Counted from the first letter of the stretch, positions 1-8,403 are shown. The stretch: 64,000 bases of DNA from Gemmatimonadota bacterium (GCA_028874335.1 JAPPJY010000017.1:62001-126000); one strand, 5' to 3'. Made by a program: numbers and translations. The notes: generated from the letters alone by a model not told the origin.

Positions 1-1
1 C

Positions 2-403
2 TTGGACAAGGGTCCGGTCACTACTGAGGAAGCAGCCAAGGGCCTTCAACATTGTGCCGCTCTTATCATGGACGATAGCTTGCCTGAGGAAGCTGGTTAT
101 GAGAAGATGAAGAGCTTAGTCAGGGCGGCTCTTGGCAAGTCGCCTGGGTCCTACAAATCGAAGGCGACCGTAAAGATCGGTGAGGGAAACGGAGACGTCC
201 ACGAACGCGTTTCGGCAATCCGGGGAGTGTATCTCGACCTTGACGTGCGCAGGCGCCTCGTATCCGTAAGCATAAATCCCCGAAAAGTCAGAGAGAGACG
301 CGAACTGATGCGGTTCGTCGGAGCAAGTAAAGATCCCGATCCCCATGTCTCCACCAGGCACGATGACTACCTGGCTTCGGAGGATCCCCATGGCACTCGC
401 TGA
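2..403 (+). CDS. Antitoxin-like protein upstream of PIN toxin (5' partial)
   Basis: The reading frame is open from the left edge, so the true start is probably outside the window. About 133 residues are visible and the stop overlaps the PIN gene start by 14 bases, the usual arrangement of a VapB-type antitoxin with its VapC toxin. The C-terminal stretch (MRFVGAS...HVSTRHDDYL) resembles the acidic tails I know from small proteins preceding PIN genes. I see no clear ribbon-helix-helix or AbrB domain in the first 100 residues, and codon bias is weak. The role as antitoxin rests mainly on position and overlap. It could instead be an unrelated hypothetical protein. Confidence 0.5.
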   Translation: MDKGPVTTEEAAKGLQHCAALIMDDSLPEEAGYEKMKSLVRAALGKSPGSYKSKATVKIGEGNGDVHERVSAIRGVYLDLDVRRRLVSVSINPRKVRERRELMRFVGASKDPDPHVSTRHDDYLASEDPHGTR

Positions 404-806
404 TCGGGTGTTGATAGACACGTCGGCATTCTTCGCCCTCCGTTCTTCAACCGATCTGTTTCATGCCAGGGCCAATGGTACATACGAGCAATTGATCGAC
501 AGAGAGCAGGAGTTGTGGACAACATCCTATACTGTGGTTGAAACAGTCGCCCTTCTGCATCGCCGTCTGGGCTTTGAGGTCGTATTGGAATTCTCCGAAT
601 GGCGTCGCCAGGCGAATTTACAGGTGATCTGGATAGACAGGCGAATGCACGAGGAAGCCTGGGAACGCTATGTCGGTGATGAGGGGCGAGGATTGAGCTT
701 TGTGGATTGGACAACTGCTGTTGCATCTCGCGAGATGCAAGATGCCCCGGTGTTTACGTTTGACGCGGGTTTCGCAAACGTGGGGCGACCGGTAGTTCCT
801 CGTTGA
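390..806 (+). CDS. PIN-domain ribonuclease toxin (VapC-like)
   Basis: A 138-residue protein, the usual VapC length. PIN-fold acidic residues are in the expected order: D10 in LIDTSAFFAL, E51 in the TVVETVALL helix, D106 in LSFVDWTTA, and D125 in VFTFDAGF near the end. PIN toxins of this kind are Mg-dependent RNases that cut tRNA or rRNA and are held inactive by the cognate antitoxin. I prefer the start at 390 over an in-frame start 45 bases upstream, because 390 begins directly at the conserved first strand and overlaps the upstream gene, suggesting translational coupling. The catalytic set is complete, so the toxin is probably active. Confidence 0.85.
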   Translation: MALADRVLIDTSAFFALRSSTDLFHARANGTYEQLIDREQELWTTSYTVVETVALLHRRLGFEVVLEFSEWRRQANLQVIWIDRRMHEEAWERYVGDEGRGLSFVDWTTAVASREMQDAPVFTFDAGFANVGRPVVPR

Positions 807-1023
807 TTCACTGACGGATAGCGTCGAATTGCAGCAGTTTTGTCAATGGAGACCGCATATTGCGCAGAGGCATGGGCAGCCACATATTCGGCTGCCGTTT
901 CTGTTTGGGGATCACTTGGCGCTGCTGACCATCAGCGTCGAATGCAAGAGCCGGGCGTGTTCTGCTGTATCGAGAAGCAGCTAGGGAAGCTGTAAGCCTT
1001 CAGCTCTCAGCAGTCAGCATAAA
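807..1023 (+). other. Intergenic stretch without a gene
   Basis: No supported reading frame. Near 997-1019 lies a fragment of repeat family B (a run of short CAGC-containing units such as CTCTCAGCAGTCAGC) that recurs at 4.4, 9.55, 11.7, 25.0 and 42.1 kb. Confidence 0.6.
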
Positions 1024-1153
1024 GCGGGAAGACGTAGCCCGAAAGAGGGGAGAGATCACCTGCCTTGTGAGGTTTCTTCTCGTGCCGGAGGCAAGGAGGA
1101 ATATTATATCGGGCGAAGATTTCTTCTCCCGTCTACCCTCTCACGTCTCACCG
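1024..1153. repeat. Interspersed repeat family A, copy 1
   Basis: About 130 bp with imperfect terminal inverted repeats (left GCGGGAAGACG..., right ...CACGTCTCACCG) and an internal hairpin in which TGCCT pairs with AGGCA around a smaller stem. Five more copies are in the window (1348, 5899, 10190, 25369, 42389). It carries no gene and looks like a MITE-type or structured intergenic element. Confidence 0.8.
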
Positions 1154-1162
1154 TCTTTAGGT

Positions 1163-1341
1163 GACCTCTCTCCCCGGCCCTCTCTCCCGCGGGAGAGAGG
1201 GTGCAAGGCTGGACATCGTGTGCCGGGCCTGTATAGGTACTTTGATTGATAGGATATCGCTACCCGGCACATTTGCAGGCCCTGCCCATCTTCCCATCAC
1301 CGTTCCCCCTTCCTCTCAGGAAGGGGGTTAGGGGAAAGGTC
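1163..1341. repeat. Interspersed repeat family H, copy 1
   Basis: Begins GACCTCTCTCCCC and ends with the near-inverse AGGGGAAAGGTC. Each end carries its own hairpin: a CTCTCTCCC...GGGAGAGAG stem on the left and CCCCCTTCCT...AGGAAGGGGG on the right. The full-length homologous copy is at 11770-11949, and left halves alone occur inside the B-type repeats at 9.6, 25.1 and 42.2 kb. Confidence 0.7.
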
Positions 1342-1347
1342 TTAGAA

Positions 1348-1478
1348 GCGAGAAGACGTAAGCCGGGAGAGGGGAGAGATCACCTGCCTTGTGAGGTTTC
1401 TTCTCGTGCCGGAGGCAAGGAGGGATAAAATATCGGGCAAGGATTTCTTCTCCCGTCTACCCTCTCACGTCTCACCGC
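1348..1478. repeat. Interspersed repeat family A, copy 2
   Basis: Nearly identical to copy 1 through the central segment GAGGTTTCTTCTCGTGCC, and separated from it by one family H element, so two A copies bracket H. Confidence 0.8.
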
Positions 1479-1482
1479 ATTT

Positions 1483-1502
1483 GGGCGACCGGCCGGTCGC
1501 CC
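1483..1502. repeat. Perfect 20-bp palindrome (end module of family C)
   Basis: GGGCGACCGGCCGGTCGCCC followed by CCTAC. The same palindrome, two bases shorter, lies at 10353-10370. Both directly follow a family A element. It is a variant of the hairpin that forms each end of the family C elements at 4.5, 4.7 and 50.8 kb. Confidence 0.65.
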
Positions 1503-1562
1503 CTACAAAAGCAACGCCGCACGCCACACCTTCAGTATTGTTACCTCTGAAAGACACATCTC

Positions 1563-2765
1563 ATGGCTAAACAGAAACAGGTAAAGATCGGGATCGTGGG
1601 GCTGGGGCCGCGGGGCAGGCTGTCGTGGATGAAGAACCTGTTGCGCATCAGGACGTGCCGTGTGACGGCGCTCTGCGACAGGGTGGAGGCGCTTGTGGGG
1701 CAGGCGTACCGGGAGGCCGGCGATCCGGATATCGCGTGTTTTACCGACTATGGCGAGATGCTGGCGAAGGCGGACGTCGACGCGGTGGCCATTGTAACGG
1801 CGCCGCACGACCAGCCGGATCTGATCTGCCGGGCGATGGAGGCGGGGAAACACGCGTCCTGCGAAGTGTCGCTCACGTATGATATGGATGACTTATGGCG
1901 GGTTGTGGTGGCCGTGGAGCGCAGCGGGCTGAAGTTTCAGATGGCCGAGCAGGTGATGTACCACCCGTTTGTAAAAGCCTGGCGCAAGCTGGTCGAGGAG
2001 GGCGAACTCGGCCGCGTCGTCTTCGCCCAGGGGCAGTATCTTCACTGGATGACGCCGGACCGGTTCTGGGTCGACTCCGGGACGGGCGAACGTATCCACC
2101 TGGACGATGCAGGGGATCATCCGAGGGCCGCGAAGAGCAGAATGTGGAACTGGTTTCCGCACCCGATTCTGTACCTGGCCACCGACCTTGGCCCCATCCT
2201 GACGGTGCTTCAGGACCGGGTGACGAGGGTGACCTGCATGGGAACGCGTCAGGAAAGTTATTATTACGAAGGCATCCCGGCGTCGGATATCCAGGTGGCG
2301 CTGATGCAAACGGAAAAGGATACGATCATCCGGATGGCGGCCGGGTTTACGTATGCGACGCCCAGGGACCATCACTGGTGGCACCTGGAAGGGACCCGGG
2401 GAAAGGTGGAGACCGCCCGCTCCGCGGAGATATACGGCGGCGCCGGCGGCGTGGACACGCCGAAGATCTGGCTGGAGAGCTCCGGAGAGGAATCGATGCG
2501 GGAGGCGGAATGGAGATATTCTCCGGAAGACCTTCCGGAGGAAGCCCGGGGCAGCGGGCACGGAAATATGGACTACTTCGCGCTTTCCTCGTTTCTGGAC
2601 GCCATCCTGGACGATTCGGACCCGCCGCTGAACGTGTACCGGTCGGCGGATCTGACGGCGCCGGCCATTGTGGCCGTGCAGTCCGTGGAGCAGGGGAACG
2701 CGTGTCTGGAAGTGCCGGATTTCAGGCCCTCGGAAAAAAGGAAGGCTGGCAATTATCCAACTTAG
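1563..2765 (+). CDS. Gfo/Idh/MocA-family protein, GH109-like subgroup
   Basis: 400 residues. The N-terminal Rossmann fold starts with KIGIVGLGPRGR (G10-x-x-G13-x-G15), followed by the family's C-terminal alpha/beta domain. Canonical oxidoreductases carry EKP after the second half of the Rossmann fold. Here the site reads EVSLTYDMDDLW, close to the EVP...EECW pattern I associate with GH109 NAD-dependent glycosidases, and the C-terminal GSGHGNMDYF also resembles the GH109 HGGMDF motif. Paralogues at 38838 and 44655 share DHHWW and the PDFRP ending. A role in NAD-dependent glycoside cleavage is plausible but inferred. The start follows the repeat block directly, with only a weak Shine-Dalgarno sequence. 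Confidence 0.85.
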   Translation: MAKQKQVKIGIVGLGPRGRLSWMKNLLRIRTCRVTALCDRVEALVGQAYREAGDPDIACFTDYGEMLAKADVDAVAIVTAPHDQPDLICRAMEAGKHASCEVSLTYDMDDLWRVVVAVERSGLKFQMAEQVMYHPFVKAWRKLVEEGELGRVVFAQGQYLHWMTPDRFWVDSGTGERIHLDDAGDHPRAAKSRMWNWFPHPILYLATDLGPILTVLQDRVTRVTCMGTRQESYYYEGIPASDIQVALMQTEKDTIIRMAAGFTYATPRDHHWWHLEGTRGKVETARSAEIYGGAGGVDTPKIWLESSGEESMREAEWRYSPEDLPEEARGSGHGNMDYFALSSFLDAILDDSDPPLNVYRSADLTAPAIVAVQSVEQGNACLEVPDFRPSEKRKAGNYPT

Positions 2766-3470
2766 CAAGTCCGCCGTCTGACCCTGTACGTTATGAAAAT
2801 CCACTGCTGTCCAGGAACCGTGGGATTCTCAGAGATAGGGGTCGAACAATGGCTACAATTCGCGATCTTGTACGGGTTTTGCCCGGAAGACGGAAACCAG
2901 GTTGCCATCGGTCGGTGTTTGTTGCATCGCATGGCATTCTGAGCGGGGTCGATGAATCTCTCGCCCCGTCCGTCCCACGCTGCAGGCGGACGTGCCGCCT
3001 CTCAGGTATCGACACGTGAAAATCGCAATGGGATGATCCGATGCTGCAGTAGATCCTTCGTCGGCCTGAAGGCCTCCTCTGGATGACAACGGGAAGCCAC
3101 GTGCATGACAATCGTCGAACATGTCATTCTGAGCGCGCTGGCCTCCTCAGGATGACATGTTCTGCAAAGGTGTGAGCTCAGCGTTTCGCCAATCGTTATC
3201 GCAAAATATGTCAATCACAGCGCAGCGAAGAATCTCCCGTATTCTCGATTGTACATGTATTGCATGCCGTATGAAGATGAACTTGTGCGCGGACACATCA
3301 GCTGCCTGGAGTCCACCCCAACATGACAGTCTTCTCGAAGGCACGACCGACTCGTTTCGCCAATAACTGTGGACGATTTTTCCAGCCATTTATTTCGCGA
3401 TTATCGTAGTGAATCAAATCCGTTTTTGGACAGTTTTGATTAAGGCCAAAAACCGGCGGGAGGTAATTCA
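2766..3470 (+). other. Intergenic region, no gene, with degenerate repeats
   Basis: 705 bases with no credible reading frame. It contains several pieces of the type CATTCTGAGCG...GAATCTC (2934-2962; 3121-3166 with a TGTCATTCTGAG / CTCAGGATGACA inverted pair; 3222-3240). Similar motifs are common interspersed repeats in many environmental genomes. A second short repeated phrase, GTTTCGCCAAT, occurs at 3182 and 3354. The last 20 bases hold the GGGAGG ribosome-binding site of the next gene. Confidence 0.55.
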
Positions 3471-4406
3471 ATGCCATCAGATTTTCTGGACCGTCTGAAG
3501 CACGGGCCGATACTTGGCGACGGTGGCTACTTTCTGGAGCTTGAACGGCGGTGCCTGGGAAGTTTCGCCAAAGGCGTACCCTGGGCCGTATTGGACCACC
3601 CTGAGGGCCTGCTCCAATTGCACAGGGAGTTCGCGCTCGCGGGCGCCGAGGTGCTGCAGGCCATGACTTGGGGCGTGGGCAGGATGGAACGGGATGAAGA
3701 GGTGCACCGTACCGCGGTCGAGCTTGCACGGGAGGCCGCCGGCCCGGACCGGTTCGTGGCGGGTACGCTCAGCCCCTCCGGAATCGGATCGTACCGGAGG
3801 CGGTCACCCCTTTCCGCGCGGGAAAAGAGCGAGGCGCAGGCGTTCTTCGAACGGCGGGTGGGACAGCAGACGGCGGCGGGCGTGGACCTGTTCATCGTCG
3901 AGACCTTCTACTCGGTGGAAGAGGCGTTGTTGGGCTTAGCCCCCATTAAAGCCGCCGGCGTGCCAGCCGCGGTGGCGTTCACCTATAAGTCGGGGGAGTA
4001 TACCGCCGACCGGCATCTTCCGGATGAAGTCGCGAAACGGCTCGTGGACGCGGGCGCCGATGTCGTGGGCGTGAATTGCGGGCGGCCGTGGTACATGTAC
4101 CGGGATATCATGCGGAAGATGATGGACGCCGTTTCCGTACCCGTCTGCGCCCAGCCCCTGGCGTACGTGCTGGAGAACGGCGCGGAGTATACCCGGGAGA
4201 TCGCCTCGGGATCCAGCGTTCATTTCGAGCTCCGCCACCAGCCCCGGCGTGAGATGGCCGACTACGCGAGGGATGCCTGGGATATGGGCGTCGGTCTCAT
4301 CGGCGCGTGCTGCGGGGCCCTTCCGTATCACATCCGGGCGATGGCGGAGGCGATCGGAAAACCCACGTCGATGCCGGATCAGCCGGGACCGTATCAACTA
4401 CTGTAA
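3471..4406 (+). CDS. Homocysteine S-methyltransferase family protein (divergent)
   Basis: 311 residues forming the (beta/alpha)8 barrel of the Zn-dependent homocysteine S-methyltransferase/BHMT family, which moves a methyl group from a small donor to homocysteine or a related thiol. The zinc ligands are present: C203 in VGVNCGRP and the C280-C281 pair in IGACCGALPYHIRAMAEA. The N-terminal GPILGDGGYFLE is the usual first strand. It is the most divergent of the six paralogues here, with a different donor-side insert (SGIGSYRRRSPL) and a longer loop at 230-255, so the methyl donor probably differs. A strong GGGAGG site lies 9 bases before ATG. The methyl donor cannot be read from the sequence. 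Confidence 0.88.
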   Translation: MPSDFLDRLKHGPILGDGGYFLELERRCLGSFAKGVPWAVLDHPEGLLQLHREFALAGAEVLQAMTWGVGRMERDEEVHRTAVELAREAAGPDRFVAGTLSPSGIGSYRRRSPLSAREKSEAQAFFERRVGQQTAAGVDLFIVETFYSVEEALLGLAPIKAAGVPAAVAFTYKSGEYTADRHLPDEVAKRLVDAGADVVGVNCGRPWYMYRDIMRKMMDAVSVPVCAQPLAYVLENGAEYTREIASGSSVHFELRHQPRREMADYARDAWDMGVGLIGACCGALPYHIRAMAEAIGKPTSMPDQPGPYQLL

Positions 4407-4414
4407 AGGCGGTG

Positions 4415-4640
4415 ACAGGAAATGCAGCTCTCAGCCATCAGCGGTCAGCCAAACCAGGTTAGCGGTTGGGCCTGGCGAGATAAATTCACTGTTACCAACG
4501 CCATTATTTGGGCGCCCACAAGAGACGCCCCTACGAATGCAACATCGGCGCGAAACCCTAAAAGTTCAATTCGTTGACGTCTGGTTTTGTAGGGGCGTCC
4601 CTTGTGGGCGCCCGGCCATCGGCGTTACCTCTACGGTCGA
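4415..4640. repeat. Composite repeat B+C, first unit
   Basis: A run of CAGC-rich B units (about 4422-4456) is followed by a family C element at 4509-4613. C has terminal inverted repeats GGGCGCCCACAAG.GACGCCCC / GGGGCGTCCCTTGTGGGCGCCC around an AT-richer core. The whole unit is repeated in the next 210 bases. Reading frames through it are typical repeat translations, not genes. Confidence 0.75.
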
Positions 4641-4850
4641 AGCCGTCAGCCATCAGCGGTCAGCAATCAGCTAGACCCGGTGTACGATACGGCCAGGCGA
4701 TATCAATTCACGGTTGGCGGCGCCATTATCTGGGCAACCACAAGGGTTGCCCCTACAGATGCAACATCGGCGCGAAACCCCAAAAAGTTCGATTCGTGGA
4801 CATTTGGCTTTGTAGGGGCGTCCCTTGTGGGCGCCCGGCTACTCGCGTTA
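4641..4850. repeat. Composite repeat B+C, second unit (direct repeat of the first)
   Basis: Same order as 4415-4640: B units at about 4643-4672, a shared spacer (AATTCAC.GTT..C..CGCCATTAT), then a C element at 4732-4838. Its left end reads GGGCAACCACAAGGGTTGCCC while its right end keeps the CGCCC version, so each end is self-complementary although the two ends no longer match each other. Confidence 0.75.
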
Positions 4851-4925
4851 CCTCGACCTCTCCCCACATAAAAGGGGCTTTTGGGGGTGGCGCAATTCAA
4901 CTCCTGTAGAGAGGAGAATTGAGAT

Positions 4926-5840
4926 ATGCCCGGGAATCTAATGGACATGTTGAACGAAGGGATCGTTCTGGGCGACGGCGGGATGTTCCTGGAGGCGAAC
5001 TGGAGAGGTTACGATGTACCAGGCATCATCGGTTCCCACCCGGATGCGCTTCAGCAGATCCACCGGGACTTTTACAATTCGGGATCGGAGGTACTCCAGG
5101 CGCTGACGTGGTTTACCTCGGGCGCTCAGCTGGAGGAGAAATACGGATGGGGAGGCCGTGTGGACGACATCAACAGGACCGGGATTCGCGCGGCCAAGGA
5201 GGCGTCCGGCTGGGAGGCGCCGGTCGGCGGCTGTCTCGTCACCACGATGAAGGGCTCCCGGTTGGGAGACAAGGCGTACAATCCGGAGGATCCTTCGTCG
5301 GGCGCCCGCGCACAGGCCGAATGGGAAGAGCAGATCGCGATTCTCGTCGACGCCGGCGCCGACTTTCTGATCCCGGAGACGTTCTTCCGTCTGGACGAGA
5401 TGCGCCTGTGCGTGGAAAGCTGCAAGAAGACCGGCCTGCCCACGATGGCGCTTGTGGGCATCGGCAGCGATAAGGCGACTCAGGACGGCGCCAATGCGGC
5501 GGAATGCGCCCGCGCCCTCGTGGGCGACGGCGCGGATATCGTGGGGACCGTCTGCATCGGTGATCCGGACCAGATGCTGCCGACGGCGCTCGAGATGCGG
5601 GAAGCGGTGGACGTGCCGATCGCCTGCCAGCCGAAGGGATTCAGGCAAATGGCGGCTACCGAAGGCGTCAGCTACGCCGTCCGCCGTCACCGCAACGGCG
5701 TCACGCCTGACGAGATGGCGGCGTTCGCGCTGAAGGCGAGGGTGGAAGGGATCAACTTCGTGGGGTGCTGCTGCGGCGCGGGTCCATCCCATATCCGTGC
5801 GATGGCCGAGGCGTTGGGGAAGCCGGTGCGAACCGGGTAA
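4926..5840 (+). CDS. Homocysteine S-methyltransferase family protein, tandem copy 1
   Basis: 304 residues. Zinc ligands are C210 (IVGTVC) and C282-C283 in FVGCCCGAGPSHIRAMAEA, and the N-terminal VLGDGGMFLEANWRGYD is typical of this paralogue group. Copy 2 begins 1144 bases downstream and is nearly identical, including the leader GTAGAGAGGAGAATTGAGAT that provides the ribosome-binding site. A 339-base stretch (5313-5651) is base-for-base identical to 6457-6795 while the flanks differ. The gene presumably transfers methyl groups to homocysteine or an analogue. Why two copies are kept is unknown; dosage or slightly different donors are possible, since differences cluster at residues 95-130 and 240-275. 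Confidence 0.88.
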   Translation: MPGNLMDMLNEGIVLGDGGMFLEANWRGYDVPGIIGSHPDALQQIHRDFYNSGSEVLQALTWFTSGAQLEEKYGWGGRVDDINRTGIRAAKEASGWEAPVGGCLVTTMKGSRLGDKAYNPEDPSSGARAQAEWEEQIAILVDAGADFLIPETFFRLDEMRLCVESCKKTGLPTMALVGIGSDKATQDGANAAECARALVGDGADIVGTVCIGDPDQMLPTALEMREAVDVPIACQPKGFRQMAATEGVSYAVRRHRNGVTPDEMAAFALKARVEGINFVGCCCGAGPSHIRAMAEALGKPVRTG

Positions 5841-5871
5841 GTCTCGGGAGGACCTCATGAGCCAGATGGGC
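5841..5871 (+). pseudogene. Duplicated remnant of the transglutaminase-like gene start
   Basis: The bases after the copy 1 stop (TCTCGGGAGGACCTCATGAGCC, then AGATG) match the leader and first codons of the gene that follows copy 2 (TCTCGGGAGGATCCCATGAGCC at 6987). Similarity ends after about 31 bases. This is what a tandem duplication that included the beginning of the downstream gene would leave. Confidence 0.7.
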
Positions 5872-5898
5872 GCCGTGTCCGTGTCAACTGCTGTAAAG

Positions 5899-6030
5899 GC
5901 GGGTAGACGTAAGACGTAAGAGGGTAGAGATCACCTGCCTCGTGAGGATTCTTCACGTGCCGGAGGCAGGAAGGAACAACATATCAGGCAAGGATTTCTT
6001 CTCCCGTCTACCCTCTCACCTCTACCCACA
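5899..6030. repeat. Interspersed repeat family A, copy 3
   Basis: Sits between the two tandem methyltransferase genes. Its inner stem is perfect here (CGTGA with TCACG), whereas the other copies carry different but still pairing arms. Confidence 0.8.
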
Positions 6031-6069
6031 TCAGGGGAATTCAACTTCTGTAGAGAGGAGAATTGAGAT

Positions 6070-6984
6070 ATGGCGGGGAATCTAATGGAAATGCTCGAAG
6101 AGGGAATCGTCCTCGGTGACGGCGGGATGTACCTGGAGGCGAACTGGAGAGGTTACGATGTACCCGGCATCATCGGCTCCCACCCGGATGCGCTTCAGCA
6201 GATCCATCGGGACTTTTACAATTCGGGTTCGGAGGTGCTCCAGGCGTTGACGTGGTTTACCTCGGGCGCTCAACTGGAGGAGAAATACGGATGGGGAGGC
6301 CGCGTGGACGAAATCAACAGGACCGGGATTCGCGCGGCGAAAGAGGCGTCTGATTGGGAGGCGCCGGTAGGCGGCTGTCTCGTCTCCACGATGACCGGAT
6401 CCCGGCTGGGAGACCGGGTTTACAATCCGGAGGATCGTTCGTCGCACGCCCGCGCGCAGGCCGAATGGGAAGAGCAGATCGCGATTCTCGTCGACGCCGG
6501 CGCCGACTTTCTGATCCCGGAGACGTTCTTCCGTCTGGACGAGATGCGCCTGTGCGTGGAAAGCTGCAAGAAGACCGGCCTGCCCACGATGGCGCTTGTG
6601 GGCATCGGCAGCGATAAGGCGACTCAGGACGGCGCCAATGCGGCGGAATGCGCCCGCGCCCTCGTGGGCGACGGCGCGGATATCGTGGGGACCGTCTGCA
6701 TCGGTGATCCGGACCAGATGCTGCCGACGGCGCTCGAGATGCGGGAAGCGGTGGACGTGCCGATCGCCTGCCAGCCGAAGGGATTCAGGCAAATGACGGA
6801 TACCGAAGACGTCGGCTACGCCGTCCACCGTCACCGCAATGGCGTCACGCCCGACGATATGGCGGCGTTCGCACTGAAGGCGAAGGCGGAAGGGATCAAC
6901 TTCGTGGGCTGCTGCTGCGGCGCGGGTCCATCCCACATCCGTGCGATGGCCGAGGCGCTCGAAAAGCCGGTGCGAGCCGCGTAG
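6070..6984 (+). CDS. Homocysteine S-methyltransferase family protein, tandem copy 2
   Basis: 304 residues, same domain and zinc ligands as the gene 1144 bases upstream (C210 and C282-C283). Differences from copy 1 are few: MAGNLMEMLEEG at the start, SDWEAP for SGWEAP, SHARAQ for SGARAQ, and TDTEDVGYAVH for AATEGVSYAVR. The leader is the same GAGAGGAGAATTGAGAT. It is followed after 16 bases by the transglutaminase-like gene, with which it probably forms a transcript. The pair appears to be evolving in concert, since the central third is identical at DNA level. Confidence 0.88.
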   Translation: MAGNLMEMLEEGIVLGDGGMYLEANWRGYDVPGIIGSHPDALQQIHRDFYNSGSEVLQALTWFTSGAQLEEKYGWGGRVDEINRTGIRAAKEASDWEAPVGGCLVSTMTGSRLGDRVYNPEDRSSHARAQAEWEEQIAILVDAGADFLIPETFFRLDEMRLCVESCKKTGLPTMALVGIGSDKATQDGANAAECARALVGDGADIVGTVCIGDPDQMLPTALEMREAVDVPIACQPKGFRQMTDTEDVGYAVHRHRNGVTPDDMAAFALKAKAEGINFVGCCCGAGPSHIRAMAEALEKPVRAA

Positions 6985-7000
6985 TTCTCGGGAGGATCCC

Positions 7001-8128
7001 ATGAGCCGGATGTGTCCTGGTGAATTCCGAGTCGTCTCCTATAACGTCCCGGACTTCAGCGGGGACTATAGGTGCCACGATTACGGGGACCCGCATGCGC
7101 CGAGAATCGCGCGACTCAGGGAGAAGTACGGGCTTGAAAGCGTCGTGGCGGGCTGCGGGACGGAATTCGAGGGGTTTCTGGCCCTGAAGCGATGGGTCCG
7201 CAAACAATGGGACCACGGGCTCTGGTACAACCGTCCGGAAGTCGACGACGGCCTGGGGATTCTGGAGGCCGTGAGCAGCGGGGAACGCTTCTTCTGCGGT
7301 TCCTACGCCCGGGTTTTCGTGGATGCGGCAACCGCGCTCGGCTGGCCGGCGCGGCGGGTGGCGGTCTCCATCGAAGATTGCGAGGCGCCCCGGGACTACG
7401 CGATGTGGAACGTGGGGCACGCGGTTGCGGAGGTCTGGTCCAACGAATACCGGAAGTGGGTGATGATGGATCCCGATATCAACGTCCACTACGAGCGGGA
7501 CGGTACGCCGTTGAACGCGCTGGAGATCCGGGAGGCGTGGCTGGACGGCGTTGCGGATGAGGTTGAAATGGTGCAGGATCAGCCGGAATTCGCCACTCCC
7601 GACGCCAGGCACGTCCGTCTCGCGCTCCGCGACCCCACCTGCCGGAAGGACTATGACGAGGAGGTCAACCGCCATTTGTTCGCGAGGTTCCTGCGAAACC
7701 GGGTGATGGACTACTACGCCCGGGTCCGGGTTCTGACGGACCGCCTCACCCTGGAATGGGTGGATCGAAGGTGCCTGCCCACGTTCGTGAGCAACTTCAG
7801 ACCACTCGGCCTCGTTCGATTGACCTCCAGTCTTCCCGATGTGTACTGGACGGTGAATCTGGTGCGCATTTCGACGCATCCGTCCTGGGATGAGGAGGGG
7901 GCAAAGCTGGCGGTAACGCTTTCGCACTGTATGCCGTTCTTCGATCACTACGAAATCCGCTTCGACGACGGGGTCTGGCAGCGGTGCGGCGAGCGTTTCG
8001 ACTGGCCGATGCGGGAGGGGGTCCAGTCGCTGTCATGCAGGGGCGTGAATTCGATGAAACAAACAGGCGTTCCCAGCCGGATCGCGGTGGCGTACGCCCG
8101 GCCGCCGGAGGGAACCGGATATTACTAA
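7001..8128 (+). CDS. Transglutaminase-like (papain-fold) domain protein
   Basis: 375 residues. The transglutaminase-like triad is visible: C99 in RFFCGSYARVFVDAA, H140 in MWNVGHAVAEVW and D157 in KWVMMDPD. In bacteria this fold usually acts as a protease or amidase, and some members cross-link. No signal peptide or membrane segment is seen, so it is likely cytoplasmic. The C-terminal 200 residues are not recognised. The start at 7001 follows GGGAGG by eight bases; an in-frame start 60 bases upstream would lie inside the methyltransferase gene and is less likely. The short leader after the methyltransferase stop suggests co-transcription. The substrate is unknown. Confidence 0.75.
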   Translation: MSRMCPGEFRVVSYNVPDFSGDYRCHDYGDPHAPRIARLREKYGLESVVAGCGTEFEGFLALKRWVRKQWDHGLWYNRPEVDDGLGILEAVSSGERFFCGSYARVFVDAATALGWPARRVAVSIEDCEAPRDYAMWNVGHAVAEVWSNEYRKWVMMDPDINVHYERDGTPLNALEIREAWLDGVADEVEMVQDQPEFATPDARHVRLALRDPTCRKDYDEEVNRHLFARFLRNRVMDYYARVRVLTDRLTLEWVDRRCLPTFVSNFRPLGLVRLTSSLPDVYWTVNLVRISTHPSWDEEGAKLAVTLSHCMPFFDHYEIRFDDGVWQRCGERFDWPMREGVQSLSCRGVNSMKQTGVPSRIAVAYARPPEGTGYY

Positions 8129-8132
8129 CCAG

Positions 8133-8273
8133 GATTCGTCGGTTTTCGGGGACGTTAAATCGAATATATGCAAGTAGATAAAGGCGATTAGAAGGCGGAT
8201 TACCAGGATACACCAGGTAACTGAGCGTGAACGGAGAAACTGTCCTTCCGGACGACCTCAATACCCCGTTTTG
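8133..8273. repeat. Interspersed repeat family E, copy 1
   Basis: About 140 bp. Its reverse complement matches 47239-47378 at roughly 85% by eye, including the phrase ACCTGGTGTATCCTGGTAAT and a GTCC...GGAC hairpin. In the other copy that hairpin is followed by six T and looks like a terminator. Nothing coding is seen between 8129 and 8403. The T-rich stretch 8315-8345 may hold a promoter for the next gene, but no convincing -35/-10 pair could be placed. Confidence 0.75.
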
Positions 8274-8403
8274 CACCAATACCTTCTGTGCCTTTTGTGC
8301 TTTTTGTGGCCAATTTGACTGTTGTTTTTTTAATTTTGGTTAAGGTTGATACCATCCATCACGCGAGCGCGTGTCGTTGAGACGCCTACGGGGGAAAGTT
8401 GGA

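Noticed and set aside
1024-1478. Possible CRISPR array because of closely spaced repeats
   Set aside because: Repeats are ~130 bp, only two are adjacent, they differ in sequence, there are no uniform spacers and no cas genes.
4574-4909. Open frames through the B/C repeats with TTRVAPT- or GRPQGTP-like peptides
   Set aside because: These peptides are translations of the interspersed hairpin repeats and recur wherever the repeats occur; they are not genes.
8315-8345. TTGACT followed by T-rich sequence as a promoter of the M14 gene
   Set aside because: No acceptable -10 lies 16-18 bases downstream; left unannotated rather than forced.
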